DNA of 64,000 nt from Cucumis sativus (Eukaryota; Streptophyta; Magnoliopsida; Cucurbitales; Cucurbitaceae): NCBI RefSeq assembly GCF_000004075.3, contig NC_026660.2, positions 17,627,837-17,691,836 of the forward strand, in the 5' to 3' direction. A model generated the notes under the pieces. That model had not been told where the DNA came from. It did no database searches and saw only the letters and a program-made list of their open reading frames with translations. Every line of letters begins with the position of its first letter. Positions within the stretch are counted from its first letter, which is position 1. This document shows, piece after piece, positions 25,801 through 36,392 of the stretch. Made by a program: the position numbers and the translations under genes.

Positions 25801-28270
25801 TGGTTTTGTTTTATAGAATTAATAGTTTTCAGTGAGAAAAAATGAAAGAATATAGGCAATACACAAAAAAAAAAAACAAAAAAAAAGCCCACAAAAGCCC
25901 CTTTTTAAAAAAAGAGTTTCCAACCAAGTAAGATGATACATAAGGAATAATACAAAATAACTTTAAACTGAAGCCCATAGCAAAACATGAAACCGCACTA
26001 TGGACCAAACCTTACTAGGGTCCTTACTCAAACCTTTGCACACTTTATTGCTCCTTTCCCCAAATATCCTACATCACAGCACAACAATCTAGCAAAACAC
26101 AAAAAAGTGATCTGTCTCTGTGAAAGGTGTATCGAAGAGGAACTATTACTTTAATTCCATAGATTTGTCGATTTATGCCAACCATAAACTCTTTCCACAT
26201 TAGATGTAAAATAAGAGGATCCCCAAAACCATTTCATATCCATAAGTTCTCTTTGAAAGGTGTGTCCCTCTACATTTACCGTTACTTTAATTCCATAGAT
26301 ATGTAGACTTAAGTGGATCCCCAAAACCCTTTTTCTCGCTAAGGCTATTCATTTTCTCAAATTACCAATGCCCTAGTTTACTCACTCTAGTGATTATGAA
26401 ACTACTTTCCACTTGATTTCCCTTGCTTGCTGCCATTCAAAGAAATTCCATTATCTTCTTTCCTAAGGACAGTACATCTTTCCTTACCATTAGGAACACT
26501 TGACATAAATTAAATTGGCAAGATTTCAAAGACTAAGGTACACAAGATTAAAGCACTCCTGGACAGGCACAAATTTTCTCCAGTTCCCCAGTGTCCTTGT
26601 AAACTTTTCTTCAATTGGACTCCAAAACTCCGCTTTTCCAGGTATATGGTTTTTATCTGTCTCCACTAAACCGTCATGTCTAGATATCACTAAAATCAAA
26701 ATACAAGAACTCGTTTTCAGGGGAAAAAAAAAGTAAAAGAGAAGGAAAGAAAGAATATTAGATTAGACCTTACAAATCAAATGTCCAATGTGTCTGTCTA
26801 CGTTGGCTACATATCTAGCAAGTAAACTAAATATTTTTCTCAAAATAGAGTGCATGTTTTATTAGGAAAGTACTATAATTTCTTTCCACAGCGGACTTGA
26901 TACCAGTATAATAGGCAAAGGTGAAGTACAGCATTCAGTAAAATATTTCCTATTGTTAGGGTCTAGGAATCATAGTCACATCCATAAGGCAAGTGTGAGA
27001 ATGCCTAGCAGGTAACCAGCAGAAATATTTTTCAACACGGGTTTGACATGCACATTCTAATGGGTCTTTCAAATATAACTTAGAACAAGGATACCACAAA
27101 ATGGGGTTTGGCATGTATTTATGCAACTGTATTTCATTATAAATATGTTGAATTATTGTACAGAAAGCATGGAAACAAATACTTTTTTAAGTAAATTGAA
27201 TCCTCTCCTGCATGCAAGCAACGACAAGAAATGTTTGCTTCCTGACTTTCTTCAAAAGAAGCAAATACCAAATGATAACTACTAATAACTACAGAGAACT
27301 CTATAACTGGAGATCACGTACATACCTTCAAGAATCTGTGTCAGAAGAGGCCTCAGTCTACCATATTCAGCCATTTGTCGAATGTTATTCTCACACACCT
27401 CCAGGTTTTCTAATGTTCTATCAGCATTTTCAACTGTGGAGATGTTCTCAGATTTACTGCTTGACATTCCAACTAATATAAGAATTGCCCCATTAACTGA
27501 ACCGATCTCTTCACACAAGGCTTCAGACTTGGAAAGCTCATACAGCAAAGCTACAGCTTCCTCCTTCTCCTTTGAACGCTCATGACGCAGGAACTTTACT
27601 ACTGTGTGAAGAGTGTCACCTTCAGCTAACATTTCCTGCCAAATGAAACAAGAGGTTCACGAAACTCCGAGTTTGACATGCCAATGAAATCATACTATAA
27701 CTCGTGAATGACAACCTTACACTCACTGTCTTCTTGTGCCACAATTCTAAGGGTTTCCAAAGCTCTAAACTGGACTTTTCGACTTGTGCTCTTCAACAAG
27801 CTAACAATCATAGGTATTAACCCAGCATTTCGTGCGATGTGCCTTGACAAACCCTTTTGGCAGACATGTTGAACATACTTCAAAGATCCCAAAGTTTCAT
27901 TTTCTGGACTACTCAAGTTAAGTGACTTACGAGCCATATCTAGCTGAACAGCTTCATTTCTAGCAGTCCACTCTTCAATAGTATTCCGCAAAGCAATACT
28001 GGGATTCAATTCCGTGCTTCTTAATTCCTTAAGTGTCATTGGACAAATTGGCCTCCTTCTACTTTCCTTACATTCGTTGAACCACATTTCAATGGCCGCA
28101 CGTTCAAACGTTTGCCCACTTTCTATAGTAACAGGATCCCTCATTACTTGCTTCGTTAGAGGGCACAAAAACGAATCATAAATAGGTTCAATATGCAGTC
28201 TCGCATAATAACTACTCTCGTCAGATATACTTCCAGAATCCTCATAACTTCCATCCCAACTCTCTGCCAT
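16841..28270 (-). CDS. PUB44: U-box / armadillo-repeat E3 ubiquitin ligase, PUB43/PUB44 (SAUL1) type
   Basis: Three coding exons join in phase: 28270-27716 (185 codons), 27635-27326 and 18438-16841. Together they give 2463 nt, 820 residues plus stop; SAUL1 is about 800 long. The U-box lies at about residues 30-103 (PIYDSFLCPLTKQVMRDPVT, then CPMTLKEL) and recruits the E2. ARM repeats fill the rest, including GSVNGAILILVGM, VGSSLINIMRSGDKQS and IECKLLQVLVGLTSSPST. The family end NFSNIFPNPSNMG is intact. Known relatives act at the plasma membrane and suppress premature senescence and autoimmunity. The last intron (18439-27325) is 8.9 kb and full of LINE remnants, yet both flanking exons look intact: QILEG from exon 2 joins PPETKQS of exon 3 exactly as in relatives. 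A donor at 27715 (AAG then GTTGTC) is non-optimal. PUB43 versus PUB44 orthology is not resolved. Confidence 0.95.
19075..20270 (+). mobile_element. Degenerate LINE 3' part (zf-RVT region), plus strand
   Basis: Translation with stops and shifts gives LKLGNGRRIFFWLDLW (19160 onward), typical of the region after the reverse transcriptase of plant L1-type LINEs. The cysteine/histidine zf-RVT region follows (LWNLRAPINILMW, then HLIFNCSFSSKCWWKLF). The segment ends in an A-rich tail at 20164-20178 and a second A-run near 20260. Multiple stops make it non-functional. Confidence 0.75.
20340..21430 (+). mobile_element. Degenerate LINE fragment: RT thumb to zf-RVT, plus strand
   Basis: Three-frame reading gives GRLTLIRSVLSSI (near 20426), HLVNWEVVGHPVNQGGLEI, GNGKDMYF, SNFLVWSENSTSFSFGFRL and the zf-RVT start FDVVWRIKIPRKIKFITWQV. 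Stops and frame changes are frequent. Its end repeats itself: about 70 bp at 21127-21197 recurs with changes at 21334-21403, a direct duplication of the VWRIKIPRK region or a second truncated copy. Confidence 0.75.
21430..21690. repeat. AT-rich segment with GATTCGTACGATTC-like motifs between opposed LINE pieces
   Basis: Located where plus-strand and minus-strand LINE fragments meet. Near-repeats of ATACGATTCA and TTCGTACGATA occur at 21558-21575 and 21630-21665. I see no coding family. It may be a further small insertion or rearrangement filler. Confidence 0.3.
21690..23070 (-). mobile_element. Degenerate LINE 5' part: endonuclease and RT start, minus strand
   Basis: Read leftwards, 23045-22812 encodes part of an AP-endonuclease-like domain (STYSPSSSQGRGHFWQEL, then CGDFSV, the altered GDFNV motif). 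About 21900-21700 encodes the RT start: VQAVFWG, a stop where GRQ is expected, then QILDAILVASE, followed by the motif A region PDLGKTHDKVNW. The order (endonuclease before RT) fits one L1-type element. It is broken by stops. Confidence 0.7.
23235..25330 (-). mobile_element. Degenerate LINE 3' two-thirds: RT, zf-RVT and 3' end, minus strand
   Basis: Read leftwards from about 25330. The RT palm includes the catalytic motif FVDDTM (24909-24892) after SPFFILIVMDVFSQLV. It is followed by GLPLGG-type and GRLTLIR-type regions, then FVVWRIKVSKKVRLFIWQV with the zf-RVT core VGPFCCLLCRKAVEDLDH (about 23880-23665). The tail encodes FEGRGT and MCPFGLQFR, and ends in the usual CAATAAAAGTTGTTCCTATAAAA at about 23245-23270. 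Frameshifts and stops are present, so it is not autonomous. Confidence 0.75.
25350..25520. mobile_element. MITE-like insertion, copy 1
   Basis: About 165 bp, AT-rich. It starts TGTGTTTAGATTACATTTT and ends TTAATTCAATCCAAACGGACC. The ends are imperfect inverted repeats (GTTTRGATTRNATT). A clear relative lies at 46072-46265, and the GGTCCGTTTGG end recurs inverted at 32785. The ends recall Tourist/PIF-Harbinger MITEs, but I could not define a target duplication. It lies upstream of the LINE RT remnant. Confidence 0.55.
25800..26330 (-). mobile_element. Second LINE 3'-end fragment, minus strand
   Basis: The stretch at 25835-26130 aligns by eye with 23265-23560, the end of the neighbouring LINE copy: AATGAAAGAATA, then GAAGCCCATAGCAAAACATGAAA and CCAAACCTTACTAGGGTCC. 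It is a separate, more diverged copy. Within 26149-26330 a segment with TTACTTTAATTCCATAGAT is duplicated at about 130 bp spacing. Confidence 0.6.
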
Positions 28271-28289
28271 CCGATCTATAACTCAAGCC

Positions 28290-28456
28290 CTGAGAAACAG
28301 AGCCAGCACAAGATTAACCACACAGTAGCACAAGAAACCCGAATGAACTTCAAAAGAAAAATAAAAAAATAAAAACCAATCCCAACAATCACAACAACGT
28401 CAAAATAACATTTCAGAATTGAACAAATCAAAAACAGCATAACCCCGAAATCAAAC
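28290..28456 (-). other. Probable 5'UTR intron of the U-box/ARM gene
   Basis: Reading leftwards, a donor follows CCATTGCAG (GTTTGATTTC) at 28456. An acceptor (TCTGTTTCTCAG) ends at 28290, 20 nt before the ATG at 28270. Its size of 167 bp is usual for plants. The inference is from signals only. Confidence 0.5.
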
Positions 28457-28805
28457 CTGCAATGGCTACGACCCAATCGTGATCACGCGTGCCAGGGGAA
28501 GCTAAAAGCAAGCACATTAAAAAAATCCAAAAGCTTGGTGATTCCTTTCAGCAGGTAAGAATCAGGGCAAGACTAACTTCCTGAAAAAAACAATCCAGGA
28601 GGGCTGGTTGACCAAAGTGGACTTCACTAGAGGGTAGTTGGCTGTCACCCATGAAAGAAGGGAGAAGGATAGGGGTGAAATTGATGATGGTGGAGATGGA
28701 ATTGGGACTTTTTCTGAGGTCGGAGTGAGATGCGATGGGGGGAATACGAGGTAGAAAGGAAGGGATGTGATTAGGGGAAGCAACAGGAGCTTCCAAACAA
28801 CCAAA

Positions 28806-28808
<3 letters not shown>

Positions 28809-28882
<74 letters not shown>
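28809..28882. repeat. (AG)37 microsatellite in the U-box gene leader/promoter
   Basis: Thirty-seven uninterrupted AG dinucleotides; (CT)n on the transcribed strand of the U-box gene, about 540 bp upstream of its ATG. CT-rich tracts near plant transcription starts are common, and GAGA repeats can bind BPC factors. It is likely polymorphic between accessions. Confidence 0.95.
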
Positions 28883-28885
<3 letters not shown>

Positions 28886-30475
28886 GGGTTTGAGTCTTTG
28901 ACCGTAAGAGAGAGAAGGCGCAGGCCAAAAGAGAGAAAATTGACGAGGATGGAAGGAGACCCCACCATTTTTTCACAGACCCGAGCTCTTGGTTGTGTTG
29001 CGGAGAGTTCCAGCTCTAACCTCTAACCACCTGTTCCCACACACACACGCTCTCTCTTTTGAAAGGTTCCCTTTTTGTGTTTTTGTTCTTATCTTTTATT
29101 AAAAGATTCTCTTCTCTCTTTTTTTTTTTTCATTTTGTTGACTTGTCAACTTAAATCTTTTTACTCCAAAGGATATGTTATGCTATTCACTAAAAAAAAA
29201 TTGCAATGTGACTTATGTGTAGCTCGTAATAGAAAATAACAGGTCGTGTTTTCTTTATCAAAACTATACGAAAAATATTCTTTAATTTTAAAAAAATTCA
29301 ATGATATCTCTAAACTTTAGAAAAATTAAACTATGCTTACACTTGGTTTCAAAAGAGTGATACTTTGTGATAGGTATCATGCTTTTGAGAAGAAGTCAAA
29401 TTGGAGGATAAAATCGTTTCATTTCAAACGGATACAATACATACACTAAATGTCAATGAAAAATGCACTAAGTAATTGGGTTGCTCAACCCAATTGGTTT
29501 ACTTTGGATTGGACTATGAGGTCGAGGTCGAATCTAACTTGCCTCTCTTGCTTTGGAAAATGCCAATCAATTGGATTGCTTAACCTAATTGACTTTACAG
29601 GTCAAGGTCAAAGTCAACATTGTATCATTTTTTGGAGTCAGTTGTTTTTGTGTCAATTTAGAGTCCATTTTGTTAAAGAAAAAAGCGAAATTATGTCAAT
29701 TTTTCTTTAAAGAATATATATTTGATCGCTAATGAATTATTGTAAGATACAATTTAATATAATGTCCTATTTGAATGTACTTCCCAATGATAAATCATAG
29801 AAAGAAATATGATGGTAGCCACTGCTATATAACATACAAAAAGAGAATGGACTTTTGTCTTTATGCTCATCATACAAAATCTATATTGCTTTTAAAGGGG
29901 AGGGTACAAAGAAACATAGATTTTAATGCTGTGATCATATTCATCTCTCAAGGAGTAGAGTGTATGAGATTGCCAAAAAAAAAAAAGTGTTGCAATACAC
30001 ATTGTTTCTGCCCATAAGTAGAAATTCGAACATGAAGAAGTTTCAAACTTTAGATTTTATGATTTATTGAGTGGGTGATCACTATACTCATCATTCTACC
30101 ATTAATGTTTGATAAATTTATAGGTTTATTGTTCTAGGTAGCAAAAGTTGAGCTTTGATTGTTGTTATCCTCCTTCTAGAGTTTGTTTATATCTAAATAT
30201 TGTTCTATGAGCATGAATGATGTTACATAATTTGAATTCAAACGTGTGGAATAGTTATGGCTCGTTGCAAATATAGTAACTAGATTTAAAGTATTAGTAC
30301 ATATATCAAAATTTAGTTTCTTTTCTTTTTTGTTGGGTTAACGCATCTCGGATGTAAACATCAACTTAAATTTTTTATTGGAATAGCTGCAAATATAACA
30401 CTAGATTCAAAATAATTATAAAAATGGTATTAGATAACAAAAAAAAATTTAAAAAAAAAGCTCATAATACATTTT

Positions 30476-30610
30476 TTTTGTATATTGCAAATTTGGCAAA
30501 TATGACTATTAATTGACGATAATCTGCCTTTAAATTTGTCATTTTTGCAATTTAGAAAATGTAAGTGATATGAGCTCTATTATCATAATTTTTTTTGCTA
30601 TTTTTACAAA
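30476..30610. repeat. Dispersed repeat copy (pair with 32573-32715)
   Basis: Shares, with substitutions, the blocks TTTGTNATTTTTGCAATTTAG, GTGATATGAGCTCTATTATCAT and TTTTTTGCTATTTTTACAA with the segment about 2.1 kb to the right. Looser matches to the same vocabulary (TGCAAATATAGCAAAAT, ATAGACT) occur at 15.5, 35.5 and 56.9 kb. Confidence 0.55.
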
Positions 30611-32572
30611 CTCCCCAAATAATTAAATATGTAGCAACATTTTTATAAAATTGCAAATATAGCAAAATCCATCAAATACTATTAATAATATAAATATATT
30701 CACTGATAAACCATAGAGTCTATCCTCTATTAACGATAAAAGTCTATGACTGATACACTTTGTTATATTTACAACTTTTTTTTAAAATGTTGTTATATAC
30801 TTAATTATTATTTTTAAAAATGTTATTCGTTATTTTTTTTAATTTAATAAAAAATTATTTAGGTTATAATAGTTTTATAATCAACACTCTTTTCAGAAAA
30901 GTATATTTATTTTAAAATGTATTATAATTGACGAACGATCCAAATATTTACAAAATATAATGACATTTTAGATTTTATCAATATTCATAACCTCCGTCTT
31001 GATATAATAAAAAATTATTATATTTGATAAATAGTTTGATTCATTCTTTTATACTTTTTAATTAAATATAGGAGAACAATAAATGTAGTCATAAATTAAA
31101 TTTGGCGTTATCGAAAATGAAAATAAAAATAAAAGTAAATTTATACTTTTTTATCTTGGACAGCAATTAAACTTAATTTAGTTATTCAATATAATTACTA
31201 GACCTATAAGATTTTAAATTAATTAGTTCGTATAACATATTTAATGCTACATTTAAATGTATTAATTGAAATTTATTCAATCTAAACAATATATTTTACT
31301 TTTAGCCAGACTTAATAGATATTAATTAGACAATAATTTCATCCATCAATTCTTATGTATAAAATTTTAGAAGATATTAAAAAGTATAGTCATATTAGTT
31401 TAAAAGTTTTTGTAAACAATAAAGAAAACTTTTTTTATCACATTCTGAGTTTTCAAGTTTATAACGCTAAACTCATTTTTATCCTATATCTTTCTAGTCC
31501 CAAATTTAAAAATATAAGTTTATAAGATCTAAAAAAATATAATATGTATTAATTTTAAAATATAATTATATGATATTTATAATAAAAAATAATATTTTTT
31601 TTAGAAATTATTCATTTAATTTAAAATGTTATATAATTATTTAAAATAAAACAATAAAATTATTTGAGGGGTCTTTTAAACCTATTTTGAAAAGGGTACA
31701 CTCTCAAATTCGGTAAAATAAATAAGGAATGGTGTGAAAATAAATATTATAAAGGTGTGAAATTATGTCTATTTAGGGGAGGTAAATTAAGAAAATAGAA
31801 TGGGTTTTTATGAGCTAATTAATTGAGATTTTAAAAGGCAAGAAGATGATAGTAATAATGCAATAATAATAGACCAAAAGAGAGAATGTATAATATTAAT
31901 TTGAAGACAACTAAAGTGTAGAAGAAATTGGAAATGATTGTGTTTTTAAAAAAAGTAGTTAACAACGATACAACATTATATAGAGACAGCCTAGCATAGC
32001 ATGAATGTTTTATAATGACACCATATGCTCATAAATTAATTGTATAGTATACAACCTCAAATTATAACCTAACATTCTACCAATATACCTAATTAATTCA
32101 ATTCAATAGGGAATATGAAATAATAATAATAATAAGTTGGAGGAAAAGGGTATATTCAATAACCCAATTGTTATTATATTATTCTTAATCTTAGCCATAA
32201 AAGGATGTGGAGATTTCCATGTTTCACATTGTATTAATCATTTTTTACCACAAGTAGTGTGCATGGAGAATTACAAAATTTCCACTTTTTTTTTTCAAAA
32301 AAAATTCAATTTACTTCCATAATAATGGTGATTTATTGGAAGAACAAATTCATAAGATATCATCCGTATATTCCATTCAATTAATGTGCATAATGAAGTT
32401 TGAATCTACAAGTCTCTATTGCACTAAAACATTTCCATAAAATTTGTATTTACAATTTAAGAGAGCTCAATATTTCAAGTCTTCTAAGTTTAATTTTTGT
32501 CTAATACAAAAATTGAATCACATAGATGAAAACATTTAGAAAAAAAAAAAAACAATATATAACACCTCTTTT

Positions 32573-32715
32573 TTGTATTTTGGAAATATAACAAATATGA
32601 TATGTAATTAGTGATATATTAGAGGATTATCAATTTTTAAATTTGTTATTTTTGCAATTTAGGAAATATAGTGACATGAGTCTTGTTATCATAGATTTTT
32701 TTGTTATTTTTGTAA
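32573..32715. repeat. Dispersed repeat copy (pair with 30476-30610)
   Basis: Contains TTTGTTATTTTTGCAATTTAG, GTGACATGAGTCTTGTTATCAT and TTTTTTGTTATTTTTGTAA, aligned in the same orientation as the left copy. No coding content. Confidence 0.55.
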
Positions 32716-32782
32716 TGGTTCCTTTTTTTTTATTAAATAGTACTTTTGAGTGAGTATAATGAGTTGTTTTTTCGATTGGTTT

Positions 32783-32905
32783 AGGGTCCGTTTGGATTGA
32801 ATTAAGAGCAAAATGATTTTAAAAAATATACATTTCCTTTTGAATACTTTCTTGAGTTTAAATTTAAACACTTATATGTTTGGTTAGACTTTTTTTTAAG
32901 TGTTC
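32783..32905. mobile_element. Partial MITE-like copy in inverted orientation
   Basis: Begins GGGTCCGTTTGGATTGAATT after TTTA. It matches the inverted end of the insertion at 25350-25520 for roughly 90 bp (AATTAAGA, CTTGAGTTTAAATTTAAACACTT) before diverging. It is probably a truncated or diverged family member. Confidence 0.4.
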
Positions 32906-34378
32906 ATATGTGAATTTTGTTTATCTTGTCATATACCAAAAATATTTAGACTTAACTCAAATTACCATAAAAGACTACTAAAACAGTGTGACCTAATTTC
33001 ATAAAAATACATATATTTTATTTTTAAAAAAAATATACTTTAAATTATTGACACGATATCCTCAGAACTAAATGTTTTAAAATTTTGAAATTAGTCGAGT
33101 TAGAACCAGAAGCATTACTTTTTCTTTCTATCACATTTTTTAGATAGTTTTATTTGAGAAGTAGAAATATATTGATATTTAAATTCATAATTAAGATAAT
33201 TATTTCCTTTTCTTTTCTTTTGAAAAAATAAATAAATAAGAGAAAAATAAATTAATAATGCCACCATAAATAAACAAGCTTGATTTATTGTATTGTTTCA
33301 GTAATTATTCAAGATAAAAGAGAAAAAATATGAGATATTTTATCAACAATACTTTATTTCTTTCAACGCCATAATATTAATAAGATTGGAGATGGTAGTA
33401 TGAACGACAGTTTTGTAATTTTCACAAAGATAGAAAAAATGGTCAATTTTCCAGTCAATCACCTAAGCTTCATTTTTTAAAAAAAAATTAGTTTTTAATT
33501 ATTTTTCTAAAATAAATTATTTTATAAATAAATTTCTAAACAATACATTATTCTAATTTGTTAAACGCTACAGTTTTTTTTCAAAATAGTTTTTCTTTTT
33601 TACAAAATTAAACACTTTAAAATCTCAACCAAACACACATTTAATTTGACTGTATTTGTTGTTGTTGATAGAGTTGTAAAGTATCCCAATTCTACTCACT
33701 CACAAGGGGAGAAAACACTTTTGAAAGCTAGTTGCATAGTGAAAGGGTTTTGGCTAGCTACCCAAAAAAAACCAAAGGTAACCAATGAATCTCTAGACAA
33801 ACAACAAGTATGCAATGATTGGTTACTTAAAGCCAAACACATAAATAATACAAGAGGACTCAAAGATAGAAGATACTATTTTAAGTTGAGTCTCTCCTCT
33901 AAATATAGCTCATAGCACAAAAGAGCTAACACATGAGTCCTAACCTGGTAGCAAGGGCTAATGTCATGAATAACTTTAAGTTAAAGGCTGAAAATATAAT
34001 TGCTCATCACAAATCGAGAAAGCACAAAGGGAATGAAATCCAAGCAAGTACAGCCCCTAGGACCCAAATGAGCATGATCAAAAATCAATTTAATTCAACT
34101 CTCAAACCATGAATTAATATAATATGTGTGATTATACCATGAAAGGTGACCAGTTATTACACTAAAAAAAATTAAGCTTCTTGTACTTCCTCATTATTTA
34201 ATTTTGAGCCTCAAAATTGTATGTATATAGCCAAGTATTATACCAAGTTTGCATATACGTAGATTCCATTTAATCTGCAGGCTCTCACCCTAAATGAGGG
34301 AAAAATCTCGAATACAAGGAGAACGGAGGAGGTAGTGGAGAATATTTTTCCCCATTAACAATTATGGGTCAAAGACAA

Positions 34379-34380
<2 letters not shown>

Positions 34381-34412
<32 letters not shown>
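34381..34412. repeat. (TA)n microsatellite
   Basis: An uninterrupted run of about 16 AT dinucleotides inside a segment with mirrored GGGG and CCCC blocks, possibly a TE remnant. Confidence 0.9.
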
Positions 34413-34415
<3 letters not shown>

Positions 34416-36352
34416 ATTATCAAAACAAAAGCGAGGAATATTTTTCTACGAGGAACTCCATCACCACGAAATCTTGCAAGGAATTCCCGCTCTGTTCTTG
34501 TAGAGAAATTTGCGGGGATGGAAAATGGGATAAAGGGACGAGGAGTGACATTTCAACCTCGTCTCACCCCATCCCATGGACATCTATGTGTGATATATTG
34601 TAGGTCATTATTTTCTTCCTTAAACTACAAATTAAAAATTATGTTTACTAGCGTTATTACCGACATCCTATATAAAGTTTACCATATCCACACATATAAA
34701 TATAAACCTTTTCTTGTTGTAAATATGCGTTAAAAAAACTACTGTTCATAAAAGAATAATTAACTATATTAATTTTTACTATAATTAATATAATATGTGT
34801 GTGTGATTTTATGGTATTGATATGTGACACTAAAGTAGTAATTAACTTCTTTTTTTTTTCTTGTTTCTTTTGTGATTGAGTTATTCCACATTAGGATAGT
34901 GTTGACATATATTTGTAATAATATGGTAATTTACAAACTATATGTAAAAATAAAGTTATTTTTTTGTCTCATTCACATTTTTATTTTAATCCATGGACCA
35001 TTTCATTGTTTTGAAAATTCTTAATTAAATGTGCACTTTTTTCTTTCAATTTTGTTGTTTTGTTTTGCTATATAAAACCTAACTTTTGTTTCTATTTTGG
35101 TCATCTCCTACCATTTTTAATTTTATCATTTTCCTTTCCCACTTCCATCCATTCTTCATTCAACAAAGTATCTTTTATTCTTTATTATAACATGATTCTT
35201 TTTTTTTTAATCTTGGTCAAAATCATAATGATATAGTATCTATAATTAACCACGACGACGCCACAAAATATGGTCTAAACTTTCAACATAAAATATGTAG
35301 ACCACACAAATTGATAACAAAAAATGAACGTTGTAATTGGTTGTATCATGATTCCATGAATACAAGAATATTAATTTTGTTTTAAAACTTGCTATAGTAA
35401 GAAAAAAATTCTCCAAAATTAGGGTGTAAAAGAAAAAATATATAATGAAAAAAAATGATAACAAAATTACAAAGGAGCACTCTCAAATATAGTAAAATAA
35501 ATGGGTGAAGCTATTTACAAAAATATAGTAAAATTTCATATTTGATCAAGTAAGCGTCTTTCATCAATATAGTTTAAAATTTTATTATATACGATAAATA
35601 TTTTCACCAAATTTATAATTTACAATAATTCTCCCATTATTAAAAGATAAATAAAAGTGGGATTAAAAAAAAAAAAACTATATACACCCTATAGAAAAAA
35701 ATCACGAAAATACAAAAATGATTACACTTTATTTTTTCAATATGTGCTAATTATTTTATTTATTTTGCTAATTTTGACCGTTTTTCTAAATTAAACAAAA
35801 ATTACTGTTTTCTACCATTAACAAAATTTTCTGTTGTAAATTAAACCAAACAAAAATAATTTATATATTCAATTTAGTTAAGAATTTTTTTATGAATGGT
35901 ACATAGTATAGTGAAAAAAATCAAATTAGTTATATTTTGTAAATAATTTTAACATTAGGCTATTCTTAAAAATATCTCATTTAATTATTAGATTTAAATG
36001 TGAGTTAATTTTCCTACTAAGAAAACCCATTCTCTTATTTACAAACATCTTAAAAAGAATTAAATTATTATATTGATTACTTCTTAGAGAAAACAATGTA
36101 TTAATATAAACCCCACCTCGCAAGGTGACGTAAAAACGATATAAACTAAGAATACGGACTCCAAACTATCTTACAACTAATCAAAATTTAATCATTTTTT
36201 TAATATGCATAGCTTTCACCAATGTCATTGTTGCCTCTTCTTTTGTTTTAAACTTTGTTTCGTCATCTAAACAAGTCAGAAAATGAGGGCAATTTTTGGT
36301 TTGTCATCTTTTGTTATATTGAATAATCATTCATTACAATAATTGTGTACTT

Positions 36353-36356
<4 letters not shown>

Positions 36357-36389
<33 letters not shown>
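36357..36389. repeat. (TA)n microsatellite
   Basis: An uninterrupted AT dinucleotide run in AT-rich intergenic sequence. No other content is seen nearby. Confidence 0.9.

Positions 36390-36392
<3 letters not shown>

Larger units (their letters stand above)
18439..27325 (-). other. 8.9 kb intron of the U-box/ARM gene, filled with transposon remnants
   Basis: The donor is GTATGTACGT at 27325-27316 (minus strand) and the acceptor is TTGTTACAG ending at 18439. The flanking exons join in frame (G split as G|GC). Inside are at least five LINE-derived segments in both orientations and one MITE-like insertion, described separately. No intact transposase or RT ORF survives. Confidence 0.85.
29100..32780. 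other. AT-rich gene desert with dispersed repeats, part 1
   Basis: No gene is supported. A short inverted repeat lies at 29474-29495. A segment at 30476-30610 (ATTGCAAATTTGGCAAATATGA, then TTTGTCATTTTTGCAATTTAG and ATCATAATTTTTTTTGCTATTTT) recurs with changes at 32573-32715. The 61-codon frame at 32137-32322 starts MEEKGIFNNP, has a hydrophobic stretch and no family resemblance. Confidence 0.55.

Noticed and set aside
18439..27325. LTR retrotransposon in the large intron
   Set aside because: I looked for paired long terminal repeats, a primer-binding site and gag/protease/integrase motifs and found none; the RT, endonuclease and zf-RVT motifs are LINE-type.
16841..28270. Two separate genes: an ARM-only gene (16841-18415) and a U-box gene (27282-28270)
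   Set aside because: The split codon and phase match exactly across the intron, and the joined sequence follows the PUB43/44 family order without gap or overlap, so one gene is the better reading.
28548..28976. 142-codon minus-strand frame with a long Ser-Leu repeat
   Set aside because: The repeat is only the translation of the (CT)37 microsatellite in the U-box gene leader; no domain is present.
32137..32322. 61-codon frame with a hydrophobic segment, possible small secreted peptide
   Set aside because: The hydrophobic stretch is not at the N-terminus, there is no conserved peptide motif, and it is followed by poly-T coding for Phe.
33646..33915. 89-codon plus-strand frame
   Set aside because: No family resemblance, no supporting splice or promoter signals, and located in a repeat-rich desert.
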